The position numbers and the translations under genes are program-made. Of a DNA stretch of 7,285 bases, positions 5,316-7,285 are shown one piece after another. This stretch comes from an uncultured Flavobacteriales bacterium. Lineage in GTDB: Bacteria > Bacteroidota > Bacteroidia > Flavobacteriales_E > Vicingaceae. Numbering within the stretch: position 1 is the first letter of the stretch; every line of letters starts with the position of its first letter. The notes under the pieces were generated by a model. That model was not told where the DNA came from, did no database searches, and worked only from the letters and a program-made list of their open reading frames with translations. Location of the stretch: the NCBI GenBank assembly GCA_913059105.1, contig CAJXRL010000140.1, positions 1 through 7,285 on the forward strand. Reading direction: 5' to 3'.

Positions 5316-7199
5316 ATGCTAAGACACCAAGCAATACTTACATTTTTAATCTTTGTTTCAATTGCAAATCTTTTTGGTCAAAAAAGAACTTTAGCAGAAT
5401 TTAAGCAACTAGCAATTAAAAACCCAAGCAGTGTTCTAGAAAACATCACTAATAACGACAGCCTTTCTAAAATTGAAAAAAGCTATTTACAGTCCTTCAT
5501 TAAACTGAAAGAAGGTAGTTTTCTAGAAGTTGATTCGATTGTCTCATTTGCTTTCTCCAACTACGATTTTTCGCAAGATTCATTAATCTATATGCGCTAT
5601 CTAATGGTTCTCTCTGAACATAGAAAGATTAGCACAATGGATTTTCAGAGTTCTTTAAAATTCCTGTATAAAGCGGCAGAATTAGCTAGGAAGTATGGAG
5701 ATACTTCTTCGTTAATAACCGCCAAGATATCACTTGGGGAGCTTTTTCGAGCCACTCAGAACTACAATCAAGGATTTGAAAACTTAAACGAAGCTGAAGC
5801 TCTTTTAGGAATTTTTAAAAGCAAGGAGAGCTGGCGACAAACTGCTAGATTGTACGACAGAAGGTCTGCACTATTTATTCAAGCTAAAATATTTCCTGAT
5901 TCAATTGAAAAATTGAGTCTAAAAACCATAGAATTAGCAGAAGAAAATGGAGATTTGGACTTAGCCGCGAACTCTTCTAATTCTTTAGGATACATTTATT
6001 TGGAGAAAAAACCTCCTGATGCACGAGCTGAAAAGTTTTTATTGAAAGCAATTCAAAATTGGGATTCCATTGGTTATGATATTTATGCTACCAATGCGAG
6101 AATAAATCTAGTACGTTTTCTCAATCGGACAAACAGGATTGATGATGGAATAAAATTATTGTTACCCAAACTAGAAATGGTAAATCAATCCAATTGGGGT
6201 TGGGAAAAAGGAGGTTTTTACGGTGCATTAGGAAGACTATATGAAAAGAATGGCGAATATAAAAAAGCCATGCATTATATTCAGCAATCGAATGCAATCT
6301 TGACAGAAATTGAGACTTCAAAATTCAATGATAAGCTTACCTCGTTATCTGTAAAATTTAATGTAAAAGAAAAAGAGGAAGAAATATTAAGACAGCAGCT
6401 TAGTCTTGAACGCAGCAAAAAGCAAATTATAGAAGAGAAAAGTCAAAAAAATATTCTCACAATTTTTCTTATAGCAGCTGTTGTAATCGTATTACTTGCC
6501 TTCTATTATTCTTATACGTTGAATAAACAAAAAAGAATCGTCTCCACTCAAAGAGATGAATTGGAAGATCAAAAGAAAATTATATCTAAAAAGAACATTA
6601 GATTAAACGAACTTGTTTTGCAGAGAGAAGCATTATTGAGAGAAGTAAATCACCGAGTTAAAAATAACCTCAGCATACTATCTAGCTTATTGTATCTTCA
6701 AAATGAATCAATACATAACGAAGAGGCTAAAATAGCGCTGCATGAAAGTCAATTGAGAATACACTCCATTTCTTTAATTCACGAAAGTTTGTACCAACGA
6801 GATGACATGGAAAGTGTAGATTTTCAAAATTACATTGAAGATTTATTCAAGCACATTAAGAAGGCATTCTGGAAATCTGAAAAAACAATTAAATTGAACA
6901 TCGATGTTAAAGATTTCCTACCAGAATTAAAAGAGTCTGTCCCTGCCGGAATGATAATTAATGAGCTGCTGACAAACAGTTTTAAATACGCTTTTACAGA
7001 CATTGATGATCCAACCATTTCAATCTCGTTTAAAGATAATTCTCTTGTATATTTTGACAACGGACCTGGTTTTATTCCTAACAAAAACTCAACCAGCTTA
7101 GGTCTTGAATTGATTACAACTTTTGCGATTCATTTAAGTGCAACTGTTCATTTCAAAAAAGAGGGTATTATTACTAAAACAATACTTCAATTTGAATGA
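5316..7199 (+). CDS. TPR-containing sensor histidine kinase (HisKA_2/HATPase_c)
   Basis: The protein has 627 residues. A signal peptide (about 1-21, AILTFLIFVSIANLFG) is followed by a long TPR-like sensor region, about 110-335, expected in the periplasm; clear repeat units include ITAKISLGELFRATQNYNQG (134-153) and FYGALGRLYEKNGEYKKAMH (301-320). A coiled coil (345-378) leads to one transmembrane helix (about 380-401, ILTIFLIAAVVIVLLAFYYS) and a second coiled coil (403-440). The cytoplasmic kinase has the HisKA_2 dimerisation motif LREVNHRVKNNLSIL with phospho-acceptor H446, then HATPase_c with N-box NELLTNSFKYAF (549-560), G1 box DNGPGF (581-586) and G2 SLGLELI (594-600). All catalytic motifs are present, so it should be active. 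The signal is unknown; the TPR region may bind protein or peptide partners. Its TGA overlaps the next gene's ATG (ATGA, 7196-7199), a response regulator, making the pairing secure. Confidence 0.94.
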   Translation: MLRHQAILTFLIFVSIANLFGQKRTLAEFKQLAIKNPSSVLENITNNDSLSKIEKSYLQSFIKLKEGSFLEVDSIVSFAFSNYDFSQDSLIYMRYLMVLSEHRKISTMDFQSSLKFLYKAAELARKYGDTSSLITAKISLGELFRATQNYNQGFENLNEAEALLGIFKSKESWRQTARLYDRRSALFIQAKIFPDSIEKLSLKTIELAEENGDLDLAANSSNSLGYIYLEKKPPDARAEKFLLKAIQNWDSIGYDIYATNARINLVRFLNRTNRIDDGIKLLLPKLEMVNQSNWGWEKGGFYGALGRLYEKNGEYKKAMHYIQQSNAILTEIETSKFNDKLTSLSVKFNVKEKEEEILRQQLSLERSKKQIIEEKSQKNILTIFLIAAVVIVLLAFYYSYTLNKQKRIVSTQRDELEDQKKIISKKNIRLNELVLQREALLREVNHRVKNNLSILSSLLYLQNESIHNEEAKIALHESQLRIHSISLIHESLYQRDDMESVDFQNYIEDLFKHIKKAFWKSEKTIKLNIDVKDFLPELKESVPAGMIINELLTNSFKYAFTDIDDPTISISFKDNSLVYFDNGPGFIPNKNSTSLGLELITTFAIHLSATVHFKKEGIITKTILQFE

Positions 7200-7237
7200 A
7201 CACAAAAGCTCTCGTAAATATATTAATAGTTGAAGAT
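7196..7237 (+). CDS. Response regulator receiver domain, 3'-truncated by the contig end
   Basis: ATG at 7196 overlaps the kinase stop and opens a frame encoding MNTKALVNILIVED before genomic sequence ends. The hydrophobic strand followed by an acidic pair (NILIVED) is the first beta strand and Mg2+-binding acidic residues of a CheY-like receiver domain. Only 14 residues are available, so the output domain cannot be seen; partners of HisKA_2 kinases in Bacteroidota are often LytTR- or LuxR-type DNA-binding regulators. The frame continues into adapter as LSLIHI and a stop; those residues are artificial. Confidence 0.8.
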
Positions 7238-7285
7238 CTGTCTCTTATACACATCTGACGCTGCCGACGATCTACTCTGTGTAGA
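7238..7285 (-). other. Nextera (Tn5) adapter, read-1/i5 side with index; not genomic
   Basis: The mosaic end in reverse complement (CTGTCTCTTATACACATCT, 7238-7256) is followed by GACGCTGCCGACGA (7257-7270), completing the reverse complement of the Nextera read-1 adapter. Next comes TCTACTCT (7271-7278), the reverse complement of AGAGTAGA, which I recall as the Nextera i5 index 504, and GTGTAGA (7279-7285), the start of the P5 side. The adapter is oriented outward, as expected for read-through at a fragment end. Genomic DNA ends at 7237. Confidence 0.98.

Noticed and set aside
6830..7084. Minus-strand open frame opposite the kinase catalytic domain
   Set aside because: It lies across the conserved HATPase_c coding sequence and shows no protein-like features of its own.

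Overview
The window reads as one short contig from an AT-rich (roughly one third G+C by eye) member of the Bacteroidota, probably a Flavobacteriia/Crocinitomicaceae-like lineage. The evidence is protein style (a DUF4294 protein, a pRiA4b ORF-3 domain protein beside miaA, a TPR-plus-HisKA_2 histidine kinase), promoter-like TAnnTTTG motifs of the Bacteroidota type, and no obvious Shine-Dalgarno sequences. The lineage is inferred from protein families and was not tested by a search.

Both ends are artificial. Bases 1-31 and 7238-7285 are Illumina Nextera (Tn5) adapter sequence, the right end running through an 8-base i5 index. Genomic DNA therefore spans only 32-7237. This removes the true start of the first gene, whose apparent ATG lies in the adapter, and cuts the last gene, a response regulator, after 14 codons.

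Layout: (1) 32-661, a 5'-truncated integral-membrane methyltransferase of the isoprenylcysteine carboxyl methyltransferase/phospholipid methyltransferase type, converging with (2) 658-1278 on the minus strand, a secreted DUF4294 protein; their stop codons overlap. (3) 1349-5066, a plus-strand run of five closely packed genes centred on tRNA maturation: a TsaC/Sua5-like protein that has lost its catalytic signature residues, the CCA-adding enzyme, a pRiA4b ORF-3 domain protein, MiaA (tRNA A37 dimethylallyltransferase) and a small TPR protein. Gaps are 31, 1 and 3 bp, then a 4-bp overlap, so an operon is likely. (4) 5067-5315, a 249-bp intergenic region with a T9-C-A9 palindrome and two adjacent hairpins that look like a structured RNA or terminator/leader element. 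(5) 5316-7237, a two-component pair: a membrane-anchored TPR sensor histidine kinase overlapping by 4 bp the start of a response regulator.

Two of the tRNA genes act on every or many tRNAs (3'-CCA synthesis; i6A37), and the TsaC-like protein descends from the enzyme for the other major A37 modification (t6A). I see no mobile element, CRISPR array, rRNA or tRNA gene, and no clearly exotic system. The best leads are the degenerate TsaC paralogue inside the tRNA operon and the structured intergenic element. The most consequential practical observation is the adapter sequence at both ends.
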